From contig JAAYLH010000125.1 in NCBI GenBank assembly GCA_012521995.1, positions 1 through 64,000 on the forward strand: a DNA stretch of 64,000 bases, in the 5' to 3' direction. The position numbers and the translations under genes are program-made. The notes under the pieces were generated by a model, which saw only the letters and a list, made by a program, of their open reading frames with translations, had not been told where the DNA came from and searched no databases. The first letter of the stretch is position 1; each line of letters begins with the position of its first letter. This document shows positions 1 through 7,921 of this stretch, piece by piece. This DNA is from Bacteroidales bacterium. Lineage in GTDB: Bacteria; Bacteroidota; Bacteroidia; Bacteroidales; UBA7960.

Positions 1-806
1 AGCATGTCCTGTACTGCGCGCAGGTCGGCCCCGCCTTCCACCAGGTGGGTTGCAAAGCTGTGTCTAAAGCTGTGGGGACTGATGGTTTTTGTGATCCCTG
101 CTTCCTTGCAGAGGTCTTTGATGATGTTGAAGATCATCACGCGGCTCAGCCTGGTCCCGCGTCTGTTGAGGAAAAGATAATCTTCATGGCCTTTCCCGGG
201 CGGGGTCTCTTGGCGGCTCGAGTCAAGGTAAATCCTGATAAACTTCAAAGCTTCGCGCCCAATGGGCACCAGGCGTTGTTTGTTTCCCTTGCCCGTTACC
301 AGCAGGTATTCCTCCCTAAAATTGATGTCGCTGATTTTCAAGTTAACCAGTTCAGATACCCTCAGGCCCGAACCGTAAAGGGTTTCTATGATTGCTTTGT
401 TGCGGGTGCCCCCGGGTTTGCTTAGGTCAATGGCTTCCAGGATGCGCTCTATCTCAATGGTGTTCAACACAGAAGGCAGCTTTCGCTCTATCCTTGGGGT
501 TTCCAGGGTCTTGGCAGGATTCACCGAGATGACATCCTCTATCAGGAGGTATTTAAAAAAGGCCCGCGTGCCTGAGAGGATACGGGCCTGACTGCCGCTG
601 GCTCCATGTTTGCTTCCCACCCAGTTCATAAATCCCGAAAGGTGGTCCATGTCGACATCCTGTGGCTGAAGGGAAGGATGGTGCGTTGCCAGGTATTCGA
701 TGAGCTTTCCAAGATCACGCAAATAGGCGGCCACGCTGTTGGGCGAGAGGGATCGCTCCAGCTGAAGGTAAGACGCAAATCCTTTTTCCCAGGCCTTCCA
801 GTTCAT
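1..806 (-). CDS. xerD: Site-specific tyrosine recombinase XerD-like (3' end outside window)
   Basis: The minus strand reads open from ATG at 806 to the window edge, about 268 codons, so the C-terminus is missing. The N-terminal SAM-like core-binding domain starts MNWKAWEKGFASYLQLERSL. The catalytic domain shows the first Arg in YGSGLRVSEL and the HxxR box in SPHSFRHSFATH. The last His and the nucleophilic Tyr would lie beyond base 1. In this family XerC and XerD resolve chromosome dimers at dif. Length and the absence of phage genes nearby favour a housekeeping Xer protein over an integrase. XerD rather than XerC is a judgement from N-terminal resemblance. The next gene is divergent, with a short AT-rich gap. 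Confidence 0.88.
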   Translation of the reverse strand, partial: MNWKAWEKGFASYLQLERSLSPNSVAAYLRDLGKLIEYLATHHPSLQPQDVDMDHLSGFMNWVGSKHGASGSQARILSGTRAFFKYLLIEDVISVNPAKTLETPRIERKLPSVLNTIEIERILEAIDLSKPGGTRNKAIIETLYGSGLRVSELVNLKISDINFREEYLLVTGKGNKQRLVPIGREALKFIRIYLDSSRQETPPGKGHEDYLFLNRRGTRLSRVMIFNIIKDLCKEAGITKTISPHSFRHSFATHLVEGGADLRAVQDM

Positions 807-867
807 TTCCGCAATATTATTGGTAATTTTGTCCGTTCAATGGAATAACGCTTATTAATATACATTC

Positions 868-1437
868 ATGCATCCTGACACATTTTTTTTGGTCATACCA
901 GGCGTGTTCATTCAACCCGGGCGCGCCTGGGAGGCCATCAAAGAACACCCCATATCTCTTATACGTTTTTTTCTGGTATTTGGTTTACCTTTTATCTTGA
1001 TCGGGTCTTTTGGCAGGGCCCTCAGTGATCAGAGCCTGGATGCTTTTGTGGCCCGTCCCTTCGGCTTGCTGTTTTTGTCGCATCTGCTGGCGAACCTATT
1101 GGTGTTGCTGTTGAGCCCCTGGATGATCGCCCGGCTTTCAGGCACCTATGGCTTGGCCCCCAGCTATGAAAACAGCCTTAAACTTTCGCTGATTTCTTAC
1201 ATCCCCTTTTTGGTGTCGCAGTTTTTAGCCGCCCTGGCTCCTGTCATTTCTTTTATTGCAATGGCAGGAATGGCCTATGCCCTGGTACTTTTCTGGATGG
1301 GAGCCCCCTTGTTGCTCAATATTCCTAAAAACCGGCTGGTGGGCTTTACTTTCATGGCGTTTTTTATCTTTTTGGGTCTTTCCCTGATTGGGCTTTATTT
1401 GCTCAGAATGATTATTTTTGCAACTACTACTTCCTGA
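868..1437 (+). CDS. Yip1-family integral membrane protein
   Basis: This is a 189-residue, very hydrophobic protein with about five predicted membrane segments (roughly residues 28-50, 65-85, 105-130, 135-155 and 165-188). The N-terminus carries the motif FIQPGRAWEAIKEHP, which is typical of bacterial Yip1-domain proteins (family knowledge). It probably sits in the inner membrane. No enzymatic residue is evident, and the function of bacterial Yip1 proteins is unknown. It lies 26 bases before the M23 peptidase gene in the same direction, so the two may be cotranscribed. The ATG at 868 is the only sensible start. Confidence 0.7.
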   Translation: MHPDTFFLVIPGVFIQPGRAWEAIKEHPISLIRFFLVFGLPFILIGSFGRALSDQSLDAFVARPFGLLFLSHLLANLLVLLLSPWMIARLSGTYGLAPSYENSLKLSLISYIPFLVSQFLAALAPVISFIAMAGMAYALVLFWMGAPLLLNIPKNRLVGFTFMAFFIFLGLSLIGLYLLRMIIFATTTS

Positions 1438-1463
1438 AAATCTTAAAATAATTTTGCCTGATA

Positions 1464-2732
1464 ATGACAGACAAAACCCGACCGCGTTTACTCACCTTGG
1501 TTATCGTTATTAGCCTTGCCGTATTGCTGGTTTTTGGCTTCTTGTTGATCCGCCGTTTTTCTAATAATCACCATGAACAGGATGTTGAAGAGGTTCAGGA
1601 AATTGTTTTGGATGATTTTGGTTTCCCCGAAGGGGGATTCCTGATTGAAAGTGAGGTAGTCAGATCCAATCAAACCCTTTCGCACATCCTTTCCTCCTTT
1701 AGTCTGTCGCCAGACGTTATTCATCTGATCGCCGAGCGGATGCAGGAAGTTTTTAATCCAAGGCGTATTAAGGCAGGGCAGAATTATCATGGATACTACA
1801 CCAATGATTCGGTGCCTCAATTGCAGTATTTTATTTATGAGATATCCACGCTGGATTACCTGAAGGTTGGCTTTGGCGACAGTCTGCTTGTGGAGAAAGG
1901 GGAGAAACAGGTGACTACTTTGGAAAAATCAGCCAGTGGGATGATCACCTCTTCGCTTTGGAATACCATGGTGGATAACAACCTGAGTCCTGAGCTGATT
2001 ATCCGTATTGCGGAAGTGCTTGCCTGGGAGGTGGACTTCCACCGTGTTCAAAAAGGCGACCGTTTTAAGGTCATTTTCAAGGAGGATTTTGTAGGTGACA
2101 AGTCGGTAGGCGTCCCCTCGGTCGATGCTGTTTATTTTGTAAACCAGGGGCGTGAGATTTATGGTTTCCATTTTGAATCGGATACCATACAGGGGTTCTT
2201 CAACCCTGAAGGGGAGAGCCTTCGCAAGGTGTTCCTGAAGGCACCTCTTGAATTCGGGCGCATCTCCAGCCGTTTTTCCCACAGCCGCATGCATCCTGTC
2301 CTGAAGCACCGTCGCCCCCATTATGGCACTGACTATGCTGCTCCCCACGGGACGCCAATCCTTTCAGTTGGCGATGGGGTTGTTACCCAGGCTGCCTATA
2401 CCTCAGGTAACGGAAATTATGTCAGGATCAGGCACAACTCTGTGTATGAGACACAGTATCTTCATATGTCGCGATTTGCCTCCGGGATACGCCCGGGGAC
2501 AAAGGTTACCCAGGGGCAGGTCATAGGCTATGTGGGTGCCACAGGCCTGGCCACCGGACCCCACGTATGTTTCCGCTTCTGGAAAAATGGCCAGCAGGTC
2601 GATCACCTGCGCGAAGAGTTTCCATCGGCTGATCCTTTGCCTGCTGAATTACACTCTGCCTTTCTTGTGATCAGGGACAGTCTTGCCCTTGAATTGGATA
2701 AAATTCCTTTTAGGGAAGAAAACCCTGTCTGA
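1464..2732 (+). CDS. Membrane-anchored M23 family metallopeptidase
   Basis: A 422-residue protein with an N-terminal membrane anchor (about residues 9-30), a central region resembling the OapA/LysM-like part of MepM-type proteins, and a C-terminal M23 (LytM) domain at about 270-385. The first zinc motif HxxxD is visible as HYGTDY. The second motif, normally HxH, reads GPHVCFRF, so His367 is followed by Cys369 instead of the usual second His. Family members cut peptidoglycan cross-links in the periplasm. I recall the H-x-C form from other Bacteroidota homologues, so it may be a lineage variant and not a loss of activity. The next gene starts 19 bases after the stop. Confidence 0.88.
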   Translation: MTDKTRPRLLTLVIVISLAVLLVFGFLLIRRFSNNHHEQDVEEVQEIVLDDFGFPEGGFLIESEVVRSNQTLSHILSSFSLSPDVIHLIAERMQEVFNPRRIKAGQNYHGYYTNDSVPQLQYFIYEISTLDYLKVGFGDSLLVEKGEKQVTTLEKSASGMITSSLWNTMVDNNLSPELIIRIAEVLAWEVDFHRVQKGDRFKVIFKEDFVGDKSVGVPSVDAVYFVNQGREIYGFHFESDTIQGFFNPEGESLRKVFLKAPLEFGRISSRFSHSRMHPVLKHRRPHYGTDYAAPHGTPILSVGDGVVTQAAYTSGNGNYVRIRHNSVYETQYLHMSRFASGIRPGTKVTQGQVIGYVGATGLATGPHVCFRFWKNGQQVDHLREEFPSADPLPAELHSAFLVIRDSLALELDKIPFREENPV

Positions 2733-2751
2733 TTATCAATGCTTCTTTTTT

Positions 2752-4143
2752 ATGCAACTGAAAAAGATCCTTGGACTGCTGACCGTTTTGCTGTCGGCAA
2801 GTCTTTATGCCGACGAAGTTACGGTTATTGTTAAATCCATTCCGGTCAACACCCCGGAAGGTACCCAGATATATATTGCAGGGGACTTTTCCGGCTGGAA
2901 CCCCGGCGATGTTGACTACGTGCTTGAGCCTAATGACGATGGGGAGCCTGAAATTGTCCTTGAGGGCGAAGGTACCATCAGTTTTAAGTTTACCCGTGGA
3001 AGTTGGGCGACTGTTGAGGGCAATGAAAACGGGGGGGTTATCCCCAACCGCAGTTTTACCTTTTGTTCCGCTGATACCTTGCTTGTAAACATTCTGAGCT
3101 GGGAAGACACAGGGGGAAGCAATTCCACCGCGGCCGAGAATGTCATTGTCATGGACAATGCCTTTGAGATGCCTCAATTTGGCCGTACGCGCAGGATCTG
3201 GGTATACCTGCCGCCTGAATACGAGACATCTGAACAGCACTACCCTGTGCTGTATATGCACGACGGGCAGAACCTTTTCGATCAGGCCACCTCGTTTGCG
3301 GGAGAGTGGGAAGTGGATGAAACCCTGAATGAAATCTTTGAGCAAGGACAGCCGGTGCCCATAGTGGTAGGAGTGGATAATGGCGGGGTTAACCGCATCG
3401 ATGAGTACACTCCCTGGGCCAACAACCAGTATGGTGGCGGTGAGGGAGAACTCTATGCCGATTTTATTGTGGAAACCCTGAAGCCCTATATTGATGAACA
3501 TTACAGGACCCTTCCCGACAGGGAGTATACAGGAGTTATGGGCAGTTCGCTTGGGGGCCTGATCTCCTTTTATATTGCCCACAGGCATCAGGACGTTTTC
3601 TCAAAGGCCGGTGTTCTTTCTCCCTCCTTCTGGTTCTCCGATTCGGTATACACTTTTGCCAGTGCAACTGGAAGGAACCAACCCTTGAAATATTACATCA
3701 TGGGCGGGAGCAATGAAAGCAGCAGCCTGCCAGGGCAAATGCAGGCAATGGAGGATACCTTGCTGGCAATCGGTTTCCAGGAAGATGAAGTGGAAGTAGT
3801 TGCGGTACCGGGAGGGCAGCACAACGAAGCCTTGTGGCGAGCGCAGTTTGGACCTGCCTATGAATGGCTGTTCATCATTTCCTCTACTGTTATTCCTGAA
3901 GTCCCTCATCATGGCGAAATACGCATTCGCCACCAGGGAAACAGACTATGGCTGGAGTATGACAAGAACTTACCCCAGAGTGTTTTTTTTCTGCAGCTTT
4001 TCAACCTCAGCGGTCAGAAGGTCTATTCAAATCAAATAGATGCCGGTGGTGCAATACACTTGCCCACCCATCTGAAAGGATTCCTGGTTGCAAGGCTTTT
4101 CGGCCCCGATTGTTTGCTTACGCAGAAAATACGGCTTCCCTGA
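2752..4143 (+). CDS. Secreted esterase with starch-binding-like N-domain and T9SS-like tail
   Basis: The start was placed at 2752, where MQLKKILGLLTVLLSASLYA forms a clear signal peptide. The longer frame from 2683 would overlap the M23 gene. Residues about 20-115 look like a CBM20/48-type beta-sandwich (IYIAGDFSGWNPG). Residues about 130-385 are a PF00756-type alpha/beta hydrolase with YMHDGQNLFD, a nucleophile elbow GSSLG and a late GGQHNE that probably supplies the catalytic His. The last 70 residues contain LFNLSGQKVYSNQI and end in IRLP, resembling a type IX secretion sorting domain. Export and surface attachment are inferred. The substrate, perhaps a carbohydrate ester, is unknown. The 3' end overlaps kdsA by 26 bases, tail to tail. 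Confidence 0.83.
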   Translation: MQLKKILGLLTVLLSASLYADEVTVIVKSIPVNTPEGTQIYIAGDFSGWNPGDVDYVLEPNDDGEPEIVLEGEGTISFKFTRGSWATVEGNENGGVIPNRSFTFCSADTLLVNILSWEDTGGSNSTAAENVIVMDNAFEMPQFGRTRRIWVYLPPEYETSEQHYPVLYMHDGQNLFDQATSFAGEWEVDETLNEIFEQGQPVPIVVGVDNGGVNRIDEYTPWANNQYGGGEGELYADFIVETLKPYIDEHYRTLPDREYTGVMGSSLGGLISFYIAHRHQDVFSKAGVLSPSFWFSDSVYTFASATGRNQPLKYYIMGGSNESSSLPGQMQAMEDTLLAIGFQEDEVEVVAVPGGQHNEALWRAQFGPAYEWLFIISSTVIPEVPHHGEIRIRHQGNRLWLEYDKNLPQSVFFLQLFNLSGQKVYSNQIDAGGAIHLPTHLKGFLVARLFGPDCLLTQKIRLP

Positions 4144-4945
4144 TGCGGATCAGTTTCTCGAGCAAGGCCTCCAGCTTGTCGAGATGAAGCATATTGGCTC
4201 CGTCAGATTTAGCATTTTTTGGATCGGGATGGGCTTCTATGAACAGGCCGTCAGCACCTGCCGCAATTCCTGCTCTGGCCATGGTGTCAATTAAATGGGG
4301 AAGGCCTCCAGTTACACCGGTTGCCTGATTGGGTTGCTGGAGGGAATGGGTGACATCGAGCACAACGGGAACCCCCAGTCCTTGCATGATGGGAATCCCA
4401 CGCAGGTCAACCACCAGATCGCCATAGCCGAATGTAGTACCCCGTTCGGTAACAATCACTTTGTTGTTTCCCGTCGACTTGATCTTTTCAATGGCAAATT
4501 CCATTGCTGCTGGCGAAAGGAACTGCCCCTTTTTAATGTTGATGATCTTGCCCGTTTTGCCTGCCGCCACCAGCAGATCGGTTTGTCTGCATAAGAATGC
4601 GGGGATCTGCAACACATCCACGTGGCGGGCGGCCATATATGCCTCTTCATTGGTATGGATGTCGGTGACTATCGGGATATTCAGTTCCTTCCCGATCCGT
4701 TCGAGGATATTGAGGGCTATGGTGTCGCCAATACCTGTGAAGCTTTCCAGTTTTGAACGATTGGCCTTTTTGTAAGAGGCTTTGAAAATATAAGGGATAT
4801 TTAGTTTACGGGTGATGTCAGAGATTTTTCTTGCGATCTCAAACCCCATATCCTCACTTTCGAGCACACAGGGACCGGACATCAGAAAAAAGGGCTTTCC
4901 TTCTAGGGCTTCACGGTTGGTAATGGTTTCAATGACAGCATTCAT
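4118..4945 (-). CDS. kdsA: 3-deoxy-8-phosphooctulonate synthase (KDO-8-P synthase)
   Basis: A 275-residue class I aldolase-fold protein with family motifs SGPCVLES, FKASYKKANRS, TDIHTNEEA, IPAFLCRQTDL, and NIKKGQFLSP. It condenses phosphoenolpyruvate with arabinose 5-phosphate to make KDO-8-phosphate for the LPS inner core (established for the family). The ATG at 4945 was preferred because the longer frame to 4984 would run into the cupin gene, and homologues begin near MNAVIETIT. It is the last gene of a minus-strand run yciO-cupin-kdsA with gaps of about 20 bases. Its 3' end lies inside the converging esterase gene. Confidence 0.95.
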   Translation of the reverse strand: MNAVIETITNREALEGKPFFLMSGPCVLESEDMGFEIARKISDITRKLNIPYIFKASYKKANRSKLESFTGIGDTIALNILERIGKELNIPIVTDIHTNEEAYMAARHVDVLQIPAFLCRQTDLLVAAGKTGKIINIKKGQFLSPAAMEFAIEKIKSTGNNKVIVTERGTTFGYGDLVVDLRGIPIMQGLGVPVVLDVTHSLQQPNQATGVTGGLPHLIDTMARAGIAAGADGLFIEAHPDPKNAKSDGANMLHLDKLEALLEKLIRIREAVFSA

Positions 4946-4964
4946 AGCCAATTGGTTTTTATGT

Positions 4965-5291
4965 TTATTTGAAATGAATGGCAAGCCAGATGCAGGGAGG
5001 GGTTTTGCTGGTGTAGGTCACGCGGTGTTTCAAACGGGCGGGCAGGAAGATATAGTCTCCTGGTCCAAGGTGAAGCATCTCACCCTGTTCGAATTCCATG
5101 CTGGCCTTACCCTGAATGAGCATGACCCATTCATTGTCGTCCTGATCGTACCAAACATCGGGAGGGGTTACCTGCCCTTTGCTGACAATTCTTTCAACAC
5201 GCAGGTTCTGATCGCTGCATAGGGTCTCAAAATACTCCTGGTCGGTGACAAAGGGAACCTGGGCTGTTGAGAGGATGTTTTTGGCCTGCAT
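4965..5291 (-). CDS. Small cupin-domain protein
   Basis: A 108-residue single-domain cupin. The first cupin half is visible as WYDQDDNEWVMLIQGKASME and the second as LGPGDYIFLPARLKHRV, so some of the usual metal-binding histidines are replaced by Asp, Glu and Asn in the first motif. No signal peptide is visible, so it is probably cytoplasmic. It lies between yciO and kdsA with short gaps on both sides, which suggests one transcript. Substrate and role cannot be told from the sequence. Confidence 0.82.
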   Translation of the reverse strand: MQAKNILSTAQVPFVTDQEYFETLCSDQNLRVERIVSKGQVTPPDVWYDQDDNEWVMLIQGKASMEFEQGEMLHLGPGDYIFLPARLKHRVTYTSKTPPCIWLAIHFK

Positions 5292-5311
5292 GACTGATTT
5301 GTTTTGTTTTG

Positions 5312-5932
5312 TTAAAGAATCTCCTCCAGGATGCCTTTTCCCTGGCGCAAGATCTCCATCTCGTCGCGGGTGCAGTCGATGACGGTGGAGGCTTCATTGT
5401 CGCCATACCCGCCGTCGATTACGATGTCCACAAGATCCTTGTATTTCTCGTAGATCAGCTCGGGGTCAGTGGTATATTCCAGGATCTCATCCTCATCGTA
5501 AACTGAGGTGGAAATGATGGGGTTGCCCAGTTCACGCACAATTTCTCGGGTAATGTTATTGTCGGGAACCCGGATACCGACGGTTTTTTTTCGGCTCTGG
5601 AAAATGCGTGGCACCTGGTTGTTGGCATTGAGGATAAAGGTGAAGGGACCCGGCAGGGCTTTTTTCATCACTTTATAAACGGTGGTGCTGAAAGGCTTTG
5701 TGAAGTCGGAAATATGACTGAGGTCCTGACAAATCAGCGAGAAATTGGCTTTCTCAGCCCTGATGCCCTTGATCCGGGCTACCCGTTCGACGGCCCTGAT
5801 CTGGTAGATGTCGCAGCCAATGGCATATACCGTATCGGTGGGGTAGATCACAACCCCACCACTGCGCAGGCAATCGGCAATCATCTGGATGTACCTGTCG
5901 TTCGGGTTCTCAGGGTATATTTTTAATAGCAT
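5312..5932 (-). CDS. YciO-type protein of the Sua5/YciO/YrdC family
   Basis: The protein from ATG 5932 has 206 residues and begins MLLKIYPENPNDRYIQMIAD. YPTDTVYAIGC is the YrdC-fold nucleotide-binding stretch. NFSLICQDLSHIS is closer to YciO than to the t6A enzyme TsaC. PGPFTFILNA and GIRVPDN are further family blocks. TsaC/Sua5 members make threonylcarbamoyl-AMP for t6A modification, while YciO members are related but less well defined. The longer reading from 6148 lacks coding character and covers the divergent promoter region. It heads the yciO-cupin-kdsA run. Confidence 0.87.
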   Translation of the reverse strand: MLLKIYPENPNDRYIQMIADCLRSGGVVIYPTDTVYAIGCDIYQIRAVERVARIKGIRAEKANFSLICQDLSHISDFTKPFSTTVYKVMKKALPGPFTFILNANNQVPRIFQSRKKTVGIRVPDNNITREIVRELGNPIISTSVYDEDEILEYTTDPELIYEKYKDLVDIVIDGGYGDNEASTVIDCTRDEMEILRQGKGILEEIL

Positions 5933-6113
5933 TGGTGTTTGGGTGTGAAAACAGCAATAAATATACACATTTTTCGGGTAACCATGCCTGCAAGCGCTTT
6001 GGTGTGCATTTTTCAGCCTTGCCAGCTTATTGCTAAAAATGCTCAGCCTTGCTTTTGAACATAAGCCAATAGGATTGGTTAATTGTTTGAAAAAAAATAA
6101 ATCGTTTTGCATT

Positions 6114-6764
6114 TTGAAAGCACTCAAGCAATCCACCATAATATCCAACCTGGAGACGGCCCCAGGGGCTTATGTCCTGAGTTTTCCCAGGAGTTTTGCG
6201 TTTGTTCCCGGGCAGGTAATCGGCATTGCCATGAAGCCTGATGAGAAACCCCGTTTGTACAGCATTGCCAGTGGCAACCAGGAGGCCCTGGTTCGCATTC
6301 TTTATACCGTTAAACCCGGAGGAAAACTCACCCCCGGACTGGCCAGGCTTCAGGCAGGTGATGTCATTTATACTTCTGAACCTTTTGGAGGTTTTATCTG
6401 TGGAGCGGAAAAGGCTGTCTGGGTGGCTACGGGAACAGGGATTGCGCCCTTCGCCAGTATGTTCTATTCAGGCCTTTCGGTGAACAAGGTCCTTATCCAT
6501 GGAAACCGTTTTGCAAGCGGGTTGTATTTTTTGGATGACTTTTTACAGGTGATGGGCAATCGCTATGTCCCGTCCTGTACCCGTGAAGCGGTAGAAGGCA
6601 TTTATCACGGGAGGGTGCTAAAATATCTCTCGGAGTTAGAACAGCTTGATCCTTTGGTTAAATATTACCTTTGCGGAAGTGCCGAAATGGTGGTGGATGT
6701 TCGTGACCTGCTCATTGAGCGTGGGGTGCCCTTCGAAAATGTAGTTGCCGAGATATTCTTTTAA
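6114..6764 (+). CDS. FAD/NAD(P)-binding ferredoxin reductase-like oxidoreductase
   Basis: The FAD domain is recognised by PRLYSIASGN (RxYS motif) and the pyridine nucleotide domain by VATGTGIAPFASM. YYLCGSAEMVVDV and the acidic-aromatic end AEIFF complete a ferredoxin-NADP reductase-type fold of about 217 residues. It should move electrons between NAD(P)H and a small redox partner, which is not identified. The start is uncertain. No ATG lies next to the conserved N-terminus, and the TTG at 6114 fits homologue length best, while ATGs at 6030 and 6039 would add 25 to 28 unlikely residues. It lies before rlmN on the same strand. Confidence 0.85.
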   Translation: MKALKQSTIISNLETAPGAYVLSFPRSFAFVPGQVIGIAMKPDEKPRLYSIASGNQEALVRILYTVKPGGKLTPGLARLQAGDVIYTSEPFGGFICGAEKAVWVATGTGIAPFASMFYSGLSVNKVLIHGNRFASGLYFLDDFLQVMGNRYVPSCTREAVEGIYHGRVLKYLSELEQLDPLVKYYLCGSAEMVVDVRDLLIERGVPFENVVAEIFF

Positions 6765-6848
6765 CTTTGATCAAGATATTCGGGAGGCTTCCCCGAAAGG
6801 GGGTTGCCGCGAACCAAGGATGATCTCTGGGTTTTAACGCGCTGGACT

Positions 6849-7880
6849 ATGGAAGAAAAACGGGATGTGCTTTTCGGGAAGACTTTAAAACAGCTTGAAG
6901 AGGTAGTAAAGAAATTGGGGCTCCCCCGTTTTACGGCGGCCCAGATTGCCGACTGGCTTTACAAGAAAGAGGTGACCTCCATAGAGGAAATGAGCAACCT
7001 GTCCAGGGATGCCCGCGGAAAGCTTGCTGCCCGCTTTGATGTGGGGCTTTCCGGGCCGGCGAAGGTGCAGGTTTCTGTGGATGGCACAAAGAAATATCTT
7101 TTTCGCGCGCTGAATGGCAAATTCATTGAGACCGCCTATATCCCCGAAAGGAAGCGTCATACCCTTTGTGTCTCCTCACAGGTGGGTTGCAAAATGGGCT
7201 GCCTGTTCTGCTTCACTGCCAAGCAGGGCTTCCAGGGTAACCTGAGCGCAGGTGAGATATTAAACCAGATACGCAGCCTTCCCGAGAGTGATTTGCTTAC
7301 CAATATCGTCTATATGGGAATGGGCGAGCCTTTCGATAACCTTGATGGGGTGATGCAGAGCCTGGAGATTTTGACGGCTGACTTCGGTTTTGCCATGAGC
7401 CCCAAGCGGATAACAGTCTCTACAATTGGTATTGTCCCCGCCATGAAGGTGTTTCTTGAGCAGAGCACCTGCCATCTTGCCGTCAGTCTGCATTCTCCTT
7501 TCGAGGAAGAGCGCCGCCGCCTGATGCCTATCGAACACGTCTACTCTCTCAACGATGTTTTAGAGGCCATTCGCAGCTTTCCGCTGGGAAAACAGAGGCG
7601 TATCTCCTTTGAGTATATCGTCTTCAAGGATTTGAATCACAGCCCAAAACACGTGAAGGAACTGGCCCGTATCCTCAACGGAATCCGTTGCCGCATCAAT
7701 TTATTGCGCTTCCATCCCGTACCGGGCACTCCCCTGAATGCCCCCGATGAGGAAACCCTTGTAACCTTCAAAACAGCCCTGGAAAGTAAAGGCCTGGTCA
7801 CCACCATCCGTAAGTCGCGCGGACAGGATATTTATGCTGCCTGCGGGCTTCTTTCCACCAAGGAACAGCAGCCAGGGTAA
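6849..7880 (+). CDS. rlmN: 23S rRNA (adenine-2503-C2)-methyltransferase, radical SAM
   Basis: A 343-residue protein with every RlmN hallmark. The radical-SAM cluster motif is CKMGCLFC. The first catalytic Cys sits in TLCVSSQVGC, and the second near the C-terminus in AACGLLS. Other blocks are GMGEPFDN, ISTIGIVP-like TVSTIGIVP, and SFEYIVFKDLNHS. RlmN methylates A2503 of 23S rRNA and A37 of some tRNAs. The ATG at 6849 gives the usual family length, whereas the TTG at 6804 adds 15 residues without similarity. The gene is followed by a promoter-like element and the TPR gene. Confidence 0.96.
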   Translation: MEEKRDVLFGKTLKQLEEVVKKLGLPRFTAAQIADWLYKKEVTSIEEMSNLSRDARGKLAARFDVGLSGPAKVQVSVDGTKKYLFRALNGKFIETAYIPERKRHTLCVSSQVGCKMGCLFCFTAKQGFQGNLSAGEILNQIRSLPESDLLTNIVYMGMGEPFDNLDGVMQSLEILTADFGFAMSPKRITVSTIGIVPAMKVFLEQSTCHLAVSLHSPFEEERRRLMPIEHVYSLNDVLEAIRSFPLGKQRRISFEYIVFKDLNHSPKHVKELARILNGIRCRINLLRFHPVPGTPLNAPDEETLVTFKTALESKGLVTTIRKSRGQDIYAACGLLSTKEQQPG

Positions 7881-7891
7881 GTGGAAAATAC

Positions 7892-7899
7892 TACCTTTG
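7892..7899 (+). promoter_or_regulatory. Bacteroidota -7 element upstream of the TPR gene
   Basis: TACCTTTG matches the TAnnTTTG consensus. It lies 23 bases before the GTG start at 7922, just after rlmN. No convincing -33 TTG box was found at the usual distance. Confidence 0.5.
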
Positions 7900-7921
7900 C
7901 CCTCAATAAATTTGTTGACAC

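Noticed and set aside
1-806. Integrase of a mobile element
   Set aside because: The sequence resembles housekeeping Xer proteins in its N-domain and no att repeat, tRNA or phage gene is next to it.
45-848. Three short plus frames at the left edge
   Set aside because: They are shadows of the xerD coding strand, which reads open through the edge with conserved recombinase motifs.
2710-3588. A 292-codon minus frame
   Set aside because: It is antisense to the esterase gene with its signal peptide and GSSLG motif.
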